Positions 17,954 through 27,047 of a DNA stretch of 64,000 nt are shown piece after piece (positions within the stretch are counted from its first letter, which is position 1; every line of letters starts with the position of its first letter). Under the pieces are notes generated by a model. That model made no database searches and was not told where the DNA came from. It saw only the letters and a program-made list of their open reading frames with translations. Source of the stretch: Psychrobacter immobilis (GTDB lineage: Bacteria; Pseudomonadota; Gammaproteobacteria; Pseudomonadales; Moraxellaceae); contig NZ_CAJGZQ010000013.1 of assembly GCF_904846185.1 (NCBI RefSeq), positions 36,703 to 100,702 on the forward strand. Direction: 5' to 3'. The position numbers and the translations under genes were made by a program.

Positions 17954-19153
17954 ATGCTTATCCCTAAATACTGGGCGCAACACAAACAGCGCTTTGAATC
18001 GCTAGAAACGTCTAGTAACCCTTCCAAGCAAGCCACTATCAAACGTTACGGTTGGTCGGATGTCAGCCAAATGGAAGCGCTATCCCATGCTAAAGCGCGA
18101 GTAGATGACGCCCATGAGCGATGGCTGGCAGGTGAAGATATCTTACGTCGTGAGCGCAAGGAAGAGTATAACGAAGGCAATAGCATTCCTATTCGTGAAA
18201 AGATTATTTATGAGCATGATTTTCCAGAAAATGAATTATCTAATAATAGTGCAGCAGTAACGAAGCTCATTGTCACGCGCAACAGCTATGGCGCACAAGT
18301 CGCCAACGTCGATAATATTGCCATTATCGATGTCGATAATGATGATTTATTACGTCATAACTATCCTGATGATTATAACCATCATGGCTTTATGTCTGCC
18401 TTCCTCGTTAATCAAAGCAATCCCGCCAGCAAAATTAAAATTTGGCTTTTTGTTGTTGTTTTTATAATTATTGCCAGTGTCATCGCTTGGCTAGGACTAT
18501 CATGGTTATGGCTGTTAGTCGTTATGTTTGGTGCGACTGCTTATTTGTGGCAAAAAGCCAACGTCAGAGACAAAACCCGCGCGCAAAAATATGCCGATGA
18601 TGCCGCCTCACTACTGCCCTATATGACGGATTTAATCAAAAAACGTGTTGCGAATCATCCTACCGAATGCTTTCGTTTATATCAAACACCTGCAGGCTTT
18701 CGTATTATTGCGACTCACGATGTTGTATCGCCAAGTGATAACGTGGTCACGGAGTGGTTTGAGTATTTCCATGCAGATGCCAATTATGTTCGTCTATGCC
18801 AAGCGCAGCAGTGCTTTCGAGCGCGGCTCACTGCCAAGCCGTGGCGTTTGAGTGAGGTTGAAAATAATAAGTTGGCTAAAGATATCCCTGCTAAGGACTT
18901 TTGGTTTGGCTCTGATAATACCGATGTGGACAATAGCATTGAGCAACGTCAAGATGAGTTAAAAGCGCGTAAACAGTGGATTGTTGACTATGATCGTTTT
19001 ACCCAAGGCTATCGTGCTTGTCATTATGTCGATAGTATGATTGGTAAAGAGGTTGCTAGGGAAAGTGGCAGTGGAGCACCTTCTCATATTGATGAGTTTA
19101 TCCAGTGGCATGATAAGGCGTGTCAGGTGGAAAAAAATCTAGAGATGGCTTAG
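17954..19153 (+). CDS. Conserved membrane protein of unknown function, possible primase-like fold
   Basis: The N-terminal ~95 residues are charged (RYGWSD, RRERKEEYNEGNSIPIREKI). A strand region TRNSYGAQVAN and IAIIDVDNDD (acidic pair at 126 and 128) follow at about 109-131. Two adjacent hydrophobic helices lie at about 162-199. The C-terminal part has ECFRLYQTPAGFRIIATHDV (about 238-257) and YVRLCQAQQCFRARLTAKPWR (about 278-298). I recall similar uncharacterised bacterial proteins. The D-x-D pair and the later T-H pattern weakly suggest an archaeo-eukaryotic primase-like fold interrupted by a membrane hairpin; this is speculation. It sits between the lipoprotein paralogs. Confidence 0.7.
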   Translation: MLIPKYWAQHKQRFESLETSSNPSKQATIKRYGWSDVSQMEALSHAKARVDDAHERWLAGEDILRRERKEEYNEGNSIPIREKIIYEHDFPENELSNNSAAVTKLIVTRNSYGAQVANVDNIAIIDVDNDDLLRHNYPDDYNHHGFMSAFLVNQSNPASKIKIWLFVVVFIIIASVIAWLGLSWLWLLVVMFGATAYLWQKANVRDKTRAQKYADDAASLLPYMTDLIKKRVANHPTECFRLYQTPAGFRIIATHDVVSPSDNVVTEWFEYFHADANYVRLCQAQQCFRARLTAKPWRLSEVENNKLAKDIPAKDFWFGSDNTDVDNSIEQRQDELKARKQWIVDYDRFTQGYRACHYVDSMIGKEVARESGSGAPSHIDEFIQWHDKACQVEKNLEMA

Positions 19154-19223
19154 GTTATACTTTTTTTAATTAATTTTTTATGAATGCTAAAGTAGTATTT
19201 AATTATATAGAAGAAGGCTACTG

Positions 19224-19931
19224 ATGAGACTTTATAGCGTTTTATTATTAATAGCATCTATTGCTTTAGCTGGTTGTCAAACTAATACAACTGCGCCGTC
19301 TAAAAAGCTACCTAAAGATGAAAATATCAGAACGATGCAGGCAGATAGCGATTTAGATGGCGATGGTGTGCTTGATGCTATAGACGAATGCCCTGAAACG
19401 CGACCCAATGTAGTAATTGATGCTAAAGGCTGTGAAATAATAATTGAGGGAGGCGAGGCACTTGAAATGGAGTTCAATGGGTTTTTCTCGCAAATGAGCA
19501 GTCAGCTATCTGATATCTATGATGCAGTATTTGTGAAAATAGCAGAAAATCTTAATGATCGCCCAAAAGCCAATGTTTTTATTTTCGGTCATGCAGCGAC
19601 AAGTGAAATAGATAAAGATGCTTTAGCGACTTTTGGTTTCGATTCTTTATCACGCAATCGCGCGCTAATTATTAATAATAATTTAGTGTTGTAATATAAT
19701 ATCGATGCTGAGCGTATCCGTACTTATGAGTGCTCAAATAAGATTATAGTTACAGATACAGCGTTTATAGATCCAAGTTTTGAAAAGCTCACTCTTAAAA
19801 ATATTGAGGCAAAACAACGCCGCGCAACTTTAATGGCGAGTAGTGAAGTTCATGATTTGATGAATCTTGAATATGATTCTGATATGCAAAAATATGGTGA
19901 ATATGCCAAGCACTGTGAACTGTTCGAATAA
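19224..19931 (+). pseudogene. OmpA-like lipoprotein, copy 3, broken by an in-frame stop
   Basis: This is the third paralog of the genes at 16499 and 17231. It has the lipobox LAGC (Cys18), the calcium loop SDLDGDGVLDAIDECP and the segment SLSRNRALIINNNLVL. The frame then meets TAA at 19692-19694. It continues open in the same frame for 78 further codons to TAA at 19929-19931 (starting YNIDAERIRTYEC), which aligns with the C-termini of its paralogs (for example KIESSRLTTLDC). A single substitution would restore a 235-residue protein, so this looks like a recent nonsense mutation; sequencing error cannot be excluded. Confidence 0.8.
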
Positions 19932-19967
19932 TAACGACTGATTTTCTTCAACCGTCAAATATTATTC

Positions 19968-20879
19968 TTACCCCAACGCCGAAAACACCACCATCAGAAC
20001 TGGCGAGACAATATTAATAATAAAGCCAAAACTAATCGCCAATGGCACGACCTTTAGACCACCTGATTGTTGAATAATTGGCAGGGTAAAATCCAAACTG
20101 GTCGCGCCGCCAAGTCCTACGGCTGCTGATGGATATTTACGTATAAACACGGGAATAAATATCAATGCAAAAAACTCACGCACCAAGTCATTAAATAGCG
20201 CGACACTGCCCCAAACCGCGCCATAAGCATCGGTCATGACGATTGCTGATAGCGAGTACCAACCAAACCCTGATGCCAGTGCCAAGCCTTTGGTCCACGA
20301 TACCTCACTGAACATCAGCGCAAATATCAAGCCACCAACCAATACAGCTAGTGTAAAGATGATACTCATCTCAACGCCGCGCTTATTCAGCAGCACTTCT
20401 TTTAGCGTAATACCTGAGCCTTTTAAGCCAATGCCGACCAACAAAATTAATATCATCAGCATCACTGTCATCGTATTTTCAGGCGGCATATAATTGTCTG
20501 GTAAGAAATAACCAATCACCATACCAATGACCACACAAACGACTTGAGCGAGGCTACCACGGATACTCACGCGATGTTCTTTAGATTTTACGCTGGGTTT
20601 TTTGGCATGCCATGGACGCAGTCGGTCAAATAACATCAGGGCAAACAAACCACTGCCAATTGTCAATATCGATAATATAGTCACATAAAGGGCAATTTCG
20701 CCTATCTGACTGCCAAGTCCTTCAACTTGTGACAGCTCGATACCAATCAGCGCTAAGATGATAAATACCAGATAAGATAAGCCTTTATCTGCAAGCTTTG
20801 TCATGGTTGGATGAGAAGGAATGGCAAAGCCAATAAACATTGGCATTAATACCAGAACAAGGGTAACTAGGCTTTGCAT
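19968..20879 (-). CDS. lysO: L-lysine exporter, LysO/YbjE family
   Basis: This polytopic inner-membrane transporter family exports lysine and some of its toxic analogues. The 303-residue protein (E. coli about 299) has the two-part layout of the family: a short hydrophobic N-terminal region (about 1-85) and a larger C-terminal transport domain. The latter contains SGFGWYSLSAIVMTDAYGAVWGSVALFNDLVREFFALIFIP (about 203-243) and GGATSLDFTLPIIQQSGG (about 255-272), both conserved in the family. It is a single gene on the minus strand, divergent from the lipid cluster. Confidence 0.88.
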   Translation of the reverse strand: MQSLVTLVLVLMPMFIGFAIPSHPTMTKLADKGLSYLVFIILALIGIELSQVEGLGSQIGEIALYVTILSILTIGSGLFALMLFDRLRPWHAKKPSVKSKEHRVSIRGSLAQVVCVVIGMVIGYFLPDNYMPPENTMTVMLMILILLVGIGLKGSGITLKEVLLNKRGVEMSIIFTLAVLVGGLIFALMFSEVSWTKGLALASGFGWYSLSAIVMTDAYGAVWGSVALFNDLVREFFALIFIPVFIRKYPSAAVGLGGATSLDFTLPIIQQSGGLKVVPLAISFGFIINIVSPVLMVVFSALG

Positions 20880-21148
20880 GGTGATTGGCTCGCGGCATTT
20901 TCAAAGGCGTTTTTAAGAAGCTGGAAATTGTATCACATGAAACGATCAATGCTGCCATGAGCGGCTAAGATTCCTTGTAAAAGCCGACTGTTTAACGACC
21001 AACTATTGAGCGTTAAGATAAAATCGTGAATCACTAAGCCGTAAGTCAGGATTTCATTCATGATAATTTGACTGCTAACAACGCTTAAGTATTTACCTGA
21101 CCAACTTTTGTTGCTACATTAATAGACTTACTATATTTGGCTTGCCTC

Positions 21149-23905
21149 ATGTCGCTATATCAGCTCAAGTCTCAGTTTCAAGATCAGCTGCGCCCAATAA
21201 GTGATGCGTTGGTCGAGCAAAAGGTGACTGCCAATCAAGTGACGGTGTCAGCCGTATTACTGAGCCTTGGTACGGCTTATGTCATTGCCAAACCCGCAAC
21301 TGAGCAGCAGGCATTATGGTTGCTGTTACCTTCATCACTGTTTGTGCGTATGGCGCTCAATGCTATCGATGGCATGATGGCGCGTGAGCATGGGCAAGCC
21401 TCAAGGCTTGGTGCAGTGCTTAATGAAGTGGGTGATATCGTGGCTGATACGGCGCTTATCGCAAGTTTAGCTCCGCATGTTGCTAATGGTAACTTACAAG
21501 CGTCGGCAGTCAATTTACCAAACCGTATATCAATCCATCAGCGTCATATTGTCGGTCTGATTGCGCTTAGTATCAGCACCGAGTTACTAGGTATCACCAG
21601 TAATACGATGTTAGACATTAGAGCAAACCAAGGACCTCTAGGCAAAAGCGATCGTGCTTTTGTGCTCGGCGTGCTTGGCACTGTTATGGCAATTAAAGCA
21701 CCGAGCGCGTTATCTCATATCAGAGTAGGGCAATTATTTATACTCACAGAGGCACTACTATTAAAAACCTGCTTGAATCGCCTGCGTTATATGGCAGATT
21801 TATACTTGATACGTAAACCACCCGCGCTTCGCTCAAATCACTCAGAAACTCTTAAGTTAATACCAGAGTCATCGCACAAATCAGTTTTTCTTCTTGGTTG
21901 CCAAGAGAATGTTGGTCAACCCAATACGCTATTTTTCGATGCTGTTTCATCAAATTATTCTTTATTAAATGTCCCTTTATCAAATTCTGCTATTAAAACT
22001 TCCTTTTTGGAGCCTAAGACAATGCCGACCACCCCTCTCGATAGTCATGAAAAAGTGGAGCAGGTTAGCGATACGCTCAATTTATCGTCTTCCAAATTGA
22101 TAAGCGGTGAAAGTTGCTACAATGCTTACGATGGCACGGCGATTTATTACCGTTATTGGCTGACGATGCCTTTAGAGGGTATAAAAAAAGCCAGTCAGCC
22201 TCTGCGTCAAGTCATTCTGTTACATCGTGGTCACGAGCATTCGGGACGACTAGCAGAACTTGGGCAACAGTTTGCGGCAGCAGGCTATCAAGTATTCGCT
22301 TGGGATGCGCGTGGTAATGGGCGCTCGGGTGGTATCAAGGATCATGCCGAAAGCGTCACCGAGCTTGAGCGCGATCTAGACGGCTTTGTGCAATTGGTTA
22401 TCGGTAAAACGGGCATTGCTATCGAGGATACCTTAATCGTCGCCAGTAGTATCGGCGCGGTACTCGCAGCAGCATGGGTACATGATTATGCTCCAAATAT
22501 TCGCGGCATGATATTGGGTACACCAGCGTTGAGTATTCGCTTATACATGCCATTTGCCATACCGTCGCTAAAGGTGGCTCGCGCGCTTGGACTGATGTCA
22601 CGCGTGAGCAGTTACGTCAAAGCGCAAGTCTTAACCCATGATAAAGACGCGCAGCAAGCTTATAATGCCGACCCGCTCATCTCAAACAGTATCTCGACCG
22701 ATTTACTCATCGATACTCATGCAACGGGTCAACGCTTGCTCGATGATGCGGGTGCTATCACCGTACCGACGTTTGTATTATGTGCAGGCAAGGATTACGT
22801 GGTCGATAAGCAGGCAGAGCGCGATTTTTATGAGGCGATTAATACGACTGATAAACGCTGGCAATTATATCCAGACAGCTATCATGCGATTTTTCATGAG
22901 ACCAATAAGGCAGACGTCTTTGCGGATTGTATTAATTTCGCTGAGCAAGTATTCAGTAAGGACATTAAAGCGCCTGATTTGAGCTTGGCGCATATGAATA
23001 GTGCCAGTAAAGATAAGGTTGACCGTTTAGCGATTAAGCCTTTTAATCCGAGCTTTGCCATTACTCGATTTGCCATGCAAAAATTTGGTCATGTCAGCGA
23101 CGCGATTGCCACAGGACTGGAGCATGGGTTTGATTCGGGGCACTCGCTCGATCACGTTTATTATAATCAGCCCAGTGGTCAAAATAAATTTGGTCAAGCA
23201 GTCGATAAGTTTTACTTGAGCAATATTGGTTGGCAAGGAATTCGTATCCGCCGTGAGCATATATTGGAGCTGGCACGTGAAGCTCTGGCAGATATTGAAG
23301 ACAAAAATCAGAGCAGTACTAAACCATACCAACCAAAACTACTCGATATTGCCAGTGGGCATGGTTTTTATGCGTTTGATTTGTTGACAGAGTTTACTAA
23401 CTTGCACGCTGAGCTACGCGATTATGAGCAGCATAATATCCAAGCCTTACAGGCAAAGGCGGAGCAGTTAGAGATTGCTGATCGCGTGATGACTTGTCAA
23501 AAAGATGCGTTTGACCCTGCCAGTTATTCTTATTTACAGAAGGAAAGTGACAATACTAAAGGCCTTGACGATAAAAAATTTGATATCGCCATTGCTTCTG
23601 GCGTGTTTGAATTATTTTCTGACAATACACTACCAGCGACGGCATTAGCAGGCATTTATGACAGTTTAAAATCTGATGGTTATTTACTTTATACCAATCA
23701 GCCGTGGCATCCTGAACAGGAATTCATTAGCAAAACCTTAAACAATCATCGCGGCAGTAGTTGGGTGATGCGCTGTCGCTCACAAGCGGAAATGGATCAA
23801 TTGGTTGAGAATGCTGGCTTTAAGAAAGTCGCCATGCGTATCGATCGTTTTGGTATCTTTACCGTGTCATTGGCAATTAAAGTCACCTCAACCAATCATG
23901 AATAA
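21149..23905 (+). CDS. Fusion of CDP-alcohol phosphatidyltransferase with alpha/beta hydrolase and methyltransferase (YnbA-YnbC type)
   Basis: Three domains are read in order. Residues about 1-205 are a membrane CDP-alcohol phosphotransferase with DGMMAR at 74-79 and GDIVAD downstream; the middle acidic position is Asn (GAVLNEVGD), as I recall for YnbA. After a linker of about 100 residues, 310-600 is an alpha/beta hydrolase with ASSIGA (nucleophile Ser434), GKDYVVD and SYHAIFHE. About 640-915 is a class I methyltransferase with LLDIASGHGF near 732. E. coli ynbA and ynbC encode these parts as separate proteins. It probably makes and modifies a phospholipid-like product, not established. ATG at 21149 is preferred to an upstream TTG. 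Confidence 0.85.
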   Translation: MSLYQLKSQFQDQLRPISDALVEQKVTANQVTVSAVLLSLGTAYVIAKPATEQQALWLLLPSSLFVRMALNAIDGMMAREHGQASRLGAVLNEVGDIVADTALIASLAPHVANGNLQASAVNLPNRISIHQRHIVGLIALSISTELLGITSNTMLDIRANQGPLGKSDRAFVLGVLGTVMAIKAPSALSHIRVGQLFILTEALLLKTCLNRLRYMADLYLIRKPPALRSNHSETLKLIPESSHKSVFLLGCQENVGQPNTLFFDAVSSNYSLLNVPLSNSAIKTSFLEPKTMPTTPLDSHEKVEQVSDTLNLSSSKLISGESCYNAYDGTAIYYRYWLTMPLEGIKKASQPLRQVILLHRGHEHSGRLAELGQQFAAAGYQVFAWDARGNGRSGGIKDHAESVTELERDLDGFVQLVIGKTGIAIEDTLIVASSIGAVLAAAWVHDYAPNIRGMILGTPALSIRLYMPFAIPSLKVARALGLMSRVSSYVKAQVLTHDKDAQQAYNADPLISNSISTDLLIDTHATGQRLLDDAGAITVPTFVLCAGKDYVVDKQAERDFYEAINTTDKRWQLYPDSYHAIFHETNKADVFADCINFAEQVFSKDIKAPDLSLAHMNSASKDKVDRLAIKPFNPSFAITRFAMQKFGHVSDAIATGLEHGFDSGHSLDHVYYNQPSGQNKFGQAVDKFYLSNIGWQGIRIRREHILELAREALADIEDKNQSSTKPYQPKLLDIASGHGFYAFDLLTEFTNLHAELRDYEQHNIQALQAKAEQLEIADRVMTCQKDAFDPASYSYLQKESDNTKGLDDKKFDIAIASGVFELFSDNTLPATALAGIYDSLKSDGYLLYTNQPWHPEQEFISKTLNNHRGSSWVMRCRSQAEMDQLVENAGFKKVAMRIDRFGIFTVSLAIKVTSTNHE

Positions 23906-25109
23906 TACGCATGCCAAGCCTTATGAGCGTGTGCAGCTTTTTTCAGGGGGCGGCGCACGTTTTGGCTATTATTTGGGCAGTTATGCGGCATTGGTTGCTC
24001 ATGATTTGACGCCAGATATCATCGTCGGCACTTGCGGTGGCAGTCTGTCGGCTTATTTGGTCAATCTAGCGCCTGACCCCAAGGATTTGCAGGAGCTCAT
24101 GTGCAGCCGTGAGTTGTACCGTGCCATTACAGCAATCAGACATGTCGCGCCAGACGAAACCAATAGGCGATTAAAGATACGTTATATGACGCAGGCGCTT
24201 AAACGCTGGCGCTTGTCACGGCAGGTTTCTAACCGCCAAAAACAGCAGCAAGCAGATAGCTACGATCGACTATTAAGTGAGTTGCAGCATTTAGCGATGT
24301 TTCGGATAAATAACGAAGGGCAGTGGCTAGATGAATTGTCTCATTTTTCTCCTAATCACAGTAATCTATATAACCCTACCGCGCCAGAGATAGTCATTAT
24401 CGCCAGTCGACTGTATCAAGCGCCCAATCAACCCAGCAATCAAACGCCTACTGCTGATAGTTCTGTTTACGATGAGTTTAAACTACAAGAGTTATTATTT
24501 GCGCCACCGCGTTTGGCAGCATCAGAGCACTTTGAGCAAATGCTTAACTCACCAGTGCATACGTTTGCCGATAGGCGTATCCATCAGTCAGTAAATATCG
24601 TAAAGCAGTGGGAATTTAATTCAGCGGTTCGTGTTTCTATGGCAGATATGTATTATCTACCGCCCATGCATATTGTAACGCTCGGCTGGTGTTTGGGTGG
24701 CGTTATTAATCTCACTCCTATTGAGCTAGCATGTCAACTGGGACAGACGGTATTTGCAGAGACCAAGGCAGGTTATGATTCTTATCTTGCTGCACCTGCG
24801 ATTCAGCGTGTTTTTGGTTTTGACCCAAATGAGCGCTTGGCACAGGTGCATGGTTATGAGTCAGCGGAAATACAGTCGCTCGCCGATTCTGCTGAAACTT
24901 ATCAACGAGTGAATCAGCTACACTGGTTGCCCTTTGCAGATAATAGTCAGAAGTTGGCAGGACAGCATGTACAAAAGCGTTTTAATATAAAGCAAATGAC
25001 CGTTGAGCTTATTCACGGTGACTATGATGGTTTTGTGCAGCAAATGCAGGCGCAATGGCAGTATGGGTATCAGCTTACGGCTGACTATATACAGCAGCAT
25101 GGTCTATGA
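23898..25109 (+). CDS. Patatin-like protein with altered catalytic residues
   Basis: The fold signature is clear: the oxyanion-hole loop FSGGGARFGYYLGSY at 15-29, then IVGTCGGSLSA at 42-52 where patatins have G-x-S-x-G. The nucleophile serine is replaced by Cys46 (codon TGC at 24033). The catalytic Asp of the usual DGG motif is replaced by Leu266 in CLGGVINLTPIE. The protein is therefore probably not a conventional serine lipase; it may be a pseudoenzyme or use Cys. It is 403 residues and overlaps the upstream fusion gene by 8 bases and the downstream dehydrogenase (ATGA), so it is part of the lipid operon. Confidence 0.8.
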   Translation: MNNTHAKPYERVQLFSGGGARFGYYLGSYAALVAHDLTPDIIVGTCGGSLSAYLVNLAPDPKDLQELMCSRELYRAITAIRHVAPDETNRRLKIRYMTQALKRWRLSRQVSNRQKQQQADSYDRLLSELQHLAMFRINNEGQWLDELSHFSPNHSNLYNPTAPEIVIIASRLYQAPNQPSNQTPTADSSVYDEFKLQELLFAPPRLAASEHFEQMLNSPVHTFADRRIHQSVNIVKQWEFNSAVRVSMADMYYLPPMHIVTLGWCLGGVINLTPIELACQLGQTVFAETKAGYDSYLAAPAIQRVFGFDPNERLAQVHGYESAEIQSLADSAETYQRVNQLHWLPFADNSQKLAGQHVQKRFNIKQMTVELIHGDYDGFVQQMQAQWQYGYQLTADYIQQHGL

Positions 25110-25945
25110 ACTCTAAAATGAAAAACATCACACAGTCGACTTCAGCTCATAAGCCATCACATATTGTCGTTTTTGGCGGTACGAGCGGTCTTGGCTTGGC
25201 ATTAGCATTGCATCATCAGGCGCTTGGCTGGCAAGTGAGCGTGGTTGGTCATAGCGTAGAGAAGATAGCCCATATCAATAGTCAGCATCCTAATATTGTC
25301 ACTCACTGCTGTGATTTAACCGATAGCGCGCAAACACAAACGTTGTTAGAGATTTTATCTGATATCAGTTTTCAAAGACTGATTTATAGCGCTGGTAGTT
25401 ACACCAATGAGCGTGTCCATCATCTAAGTCAAGCTGACAGCGATAAAATGCTAGCAATTAATCTGCAAGCGTTCGAACAAGTTTTTAGGTGGGCAAGTGA
25501 GCAATTAAAACAGCAAAGTTATTCATTGGATTTTAATAAAAGCAACAAACTCAGCCTGATTTGTATCGCTTCTATCGCCGGTACTATGGAGTATCCTTAT
25601 GCCAGTCTTTATGCCAAAAGCAAACGCGCCATGATTGCGACTGCCAGCGCTTATCGAGCGGCACTTGTGCCGTACCATATCCAAGTCAACTGCATCGCCT
25701 CAGGCTATATAAATACTCAAGCATTACGCGATTTGAATGACGGCGATGCCAGTCATAAGCCATTCGTCATCAGTACGCAAACGGCGGTTGAGAATGTTAT
25801 GCAAGCCATTGATGATGATGTTGAGCTGGCAGTATTTCCGCGCTCCATGCGTTATATTACTCGGGCGCTAAACCATTTACCAAAGCCATTACTAAATTTG
25901 ATATTGCGTAGTAGATTGGATAAACCTACTGGATATACTAAATAA
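25106..25945 (+). CDS. Short-chain dehydrogenase/reductase
   Basis: This is a classical SDR Rossmann enzyme: NAD(P)-binding GGTSGLGLALA at about 24-34, active-site Ser in CIASIAGTMEYPYASLYAKSK, and the catalytic Y-x3-K (YAKSK) at about 173-177. The substrate cannot be deduced. The ATGA overlap with the patatin-like gene and the upstream fusion gene place it in one operon, suggesting it reduces or oxidises an intermediate of the same lipid. A start four codons later (MKNITQ) is possible. Confidence 0.87.
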   Translation: MNSKMKNITQSTSAHKPSHIVVFGGTSGLGLALALHHQALGWQVSVVGHSVEKIAHINSQHPNIVTHCCDLTDSAQTQTLLEILSDISFQRLIYSAGSYTNERVHHLSQADSDKMLAINLQAFEQVFRWASEQLKQQSYSLDFNKSNKLSLICIASIAGTMEYPYASLYAKSKRAMIATASAYRAALVPYHIQVNCIASGYINTQALRDLNDGDASHKPFVISTQTAVENVMQAIDDDVELAVFPRSMRYITRALNHLPKPLLNLILRSRLDKPTGYTK

Positions 25946-25960
25946 AGGAAATACAACTAT

Positions 25961-26047
25961 TATAACGTGCTACTGGTAGCAATTTTTCTTGCTTGCTGTG
26001 CATACGCCGACAGAGGCTGCGAATAATTAATCCCAGTAGCACTATAT
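25961..26047. repeat. ~87-bp intergenic element with perfect 10-bp inverted ends
   Basis: GTGCTACTGG (25967-25976) and CCAGTAGCAC (26033-26042) are perfect inverted repeats, each flanked by TATA on the outside. The interior reads TTGCTTGCTGTGCATACGCC then GACAGAGGCTGCG. It lies between two convergent genes and has no coding capacity. The interior resembles sequences I recall between genes in Psychrobacter, so a dispersed miniature element is likely; it may also help end transcription. Confidence 0.55.
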
Positions 26048-26076
26048 TCTTTTAAAAGTAGATCGACTATACCAGC

Positions 26077-26970
26077 TTACCCAAGCAGCCAATAAAACAA
26101 GGTAAATAGCGGCACGCCAATGAGCAAGCTATCTACTCTGTCTAATACGCCGCCATGTCCGGCGAGCATCGTACCTGTGTCTTTCACCCCGTGCTGACGT
26201 TTAAAGGCGGATTCTAATAAATCTCCAGCGATACCACTGACCGCTAACCCGTAAGCGGCTAATAAGCAAATCCACCAGTTAAAAGGCGTGAGCCAAATGC
26301 CTAATAGCGTTGCCAATATCGCCGCTAGCATACTGCCGAAAAGAGCGCCTTCGATACTTTTATTCGGGCTAATAATTGGGGCAAGACCACGCTTAAATAG
26401 CTTGTGACCAAGCAATCGTCCGCATAAATACTGGGCAATATCATTAAATTGACTGGCGAATAACACAAAAAATAAAACGCCATACTGCTCGCGCTGCCAG
26501 ACCAGTTGCTGTAAAGCAATGAGGCTGACAATCAGGGCGATAAAAACAAAGCTAAAGACTAGGTCTAACAGATTTAGACGCGTATAAGTTTGAGAGGAAT
26601 GAGCAGGATTTTGGCTAAAAGGTATGGTCATGGGCTGTAAACCACGTGCTTGCAGCTTTTTAATCAGCCCCGACTTGCTATGTAAGCACCACAAACGTTT
26701 AATCTCATAGCAGCCACGCAAACCAATTAAAACAAAAAAAGCGATGAGTAGCCACTGATAAGGGTAGGTAGGAGGCTGCATGGGTTGGCTATTATTCGTT
26801 ACCTTAGCGATAACGTAACACGCGCAAAGCGCCGCTAACATGAGCCACCATGAGCGCGCGATTAAATAGATTTTCGGTAAGCGCTGACGTAAGCGAGGTA
26901 GGGCAAGCATGCCCCAAGTCACACTGACGACCATCATAAGTCCGATCACAAACTGCAAATCAGTAGCCAT
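26077..26970 (-). CDS. CDP-diglyceride synthetase-like protein (CdsA family, YnbB type)
   Basis: This integral membrane enzyme family makes CDP-diacylglycerol from phosphatidate and CTP. The CdsA signature is present near the C terminus: SAFKRQHGVKDTGTMLAGHGGVLDRVDS at about 254-281. About seven hydrophobic helices precede it, and ISPNKSIEGALFGS (about 203-216) is also conserved. Its 297 residues equal E. coli YnbB (298). It points towards the ynbA/C-like operon on the opposite strand. It is probably a second, specialised copy supplying CDP-lipid to the phosphotransferase domain at 21149; the housekeeping cdsA is not in the window. Confidence 0.85.
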   Translation of the reverse strand: MATDLQFVIGLMMVVSVTWGMLALPRLRQRLPKIYLIARSWWLMLAALCACYVIAKVTNNSQPMQPPTYPYQWLLIAFFVLIGLRGCYEIKRLWCLHSKSGLIKKLQARGLQPMTIPFSQNPAHSSQTYTRLNLLDLVFSFVFIALIVSLIALQQLVWQREQYGVLFFVLFASQFNDIAQYLCGRLLGHKLFKRGLAPIISPNKSIEGALFGSMLAAILATLLGIWLTPFNWWICLLAAYGLAVSGIAGDLLESAFKRQHGVKDTGTMLAGHGGVLDRVDSLLIGVPLFTLFYWLLG

Positions 26971-27047
26971 ATTTTTAGCAATTCAAGGTCAATAAAGAAC
27001 GGCAAGTTACCGTTTTTCATGGCTAAAATGGCGGCCTCCAATTGCTG

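Noticed and set aside
21137..21148. TTG start for the YnbA-YnbC fusion
   Set aside because: The ATG at 21149 gives a normal start for the phosphotransferase domain; the extra four codons add nothing.
22114..22317. Overlapping frames inside the fusion gene as separate genes
   Set aside because: They lie within the linker and hydrolase coding sequence in another frame and show no domain.
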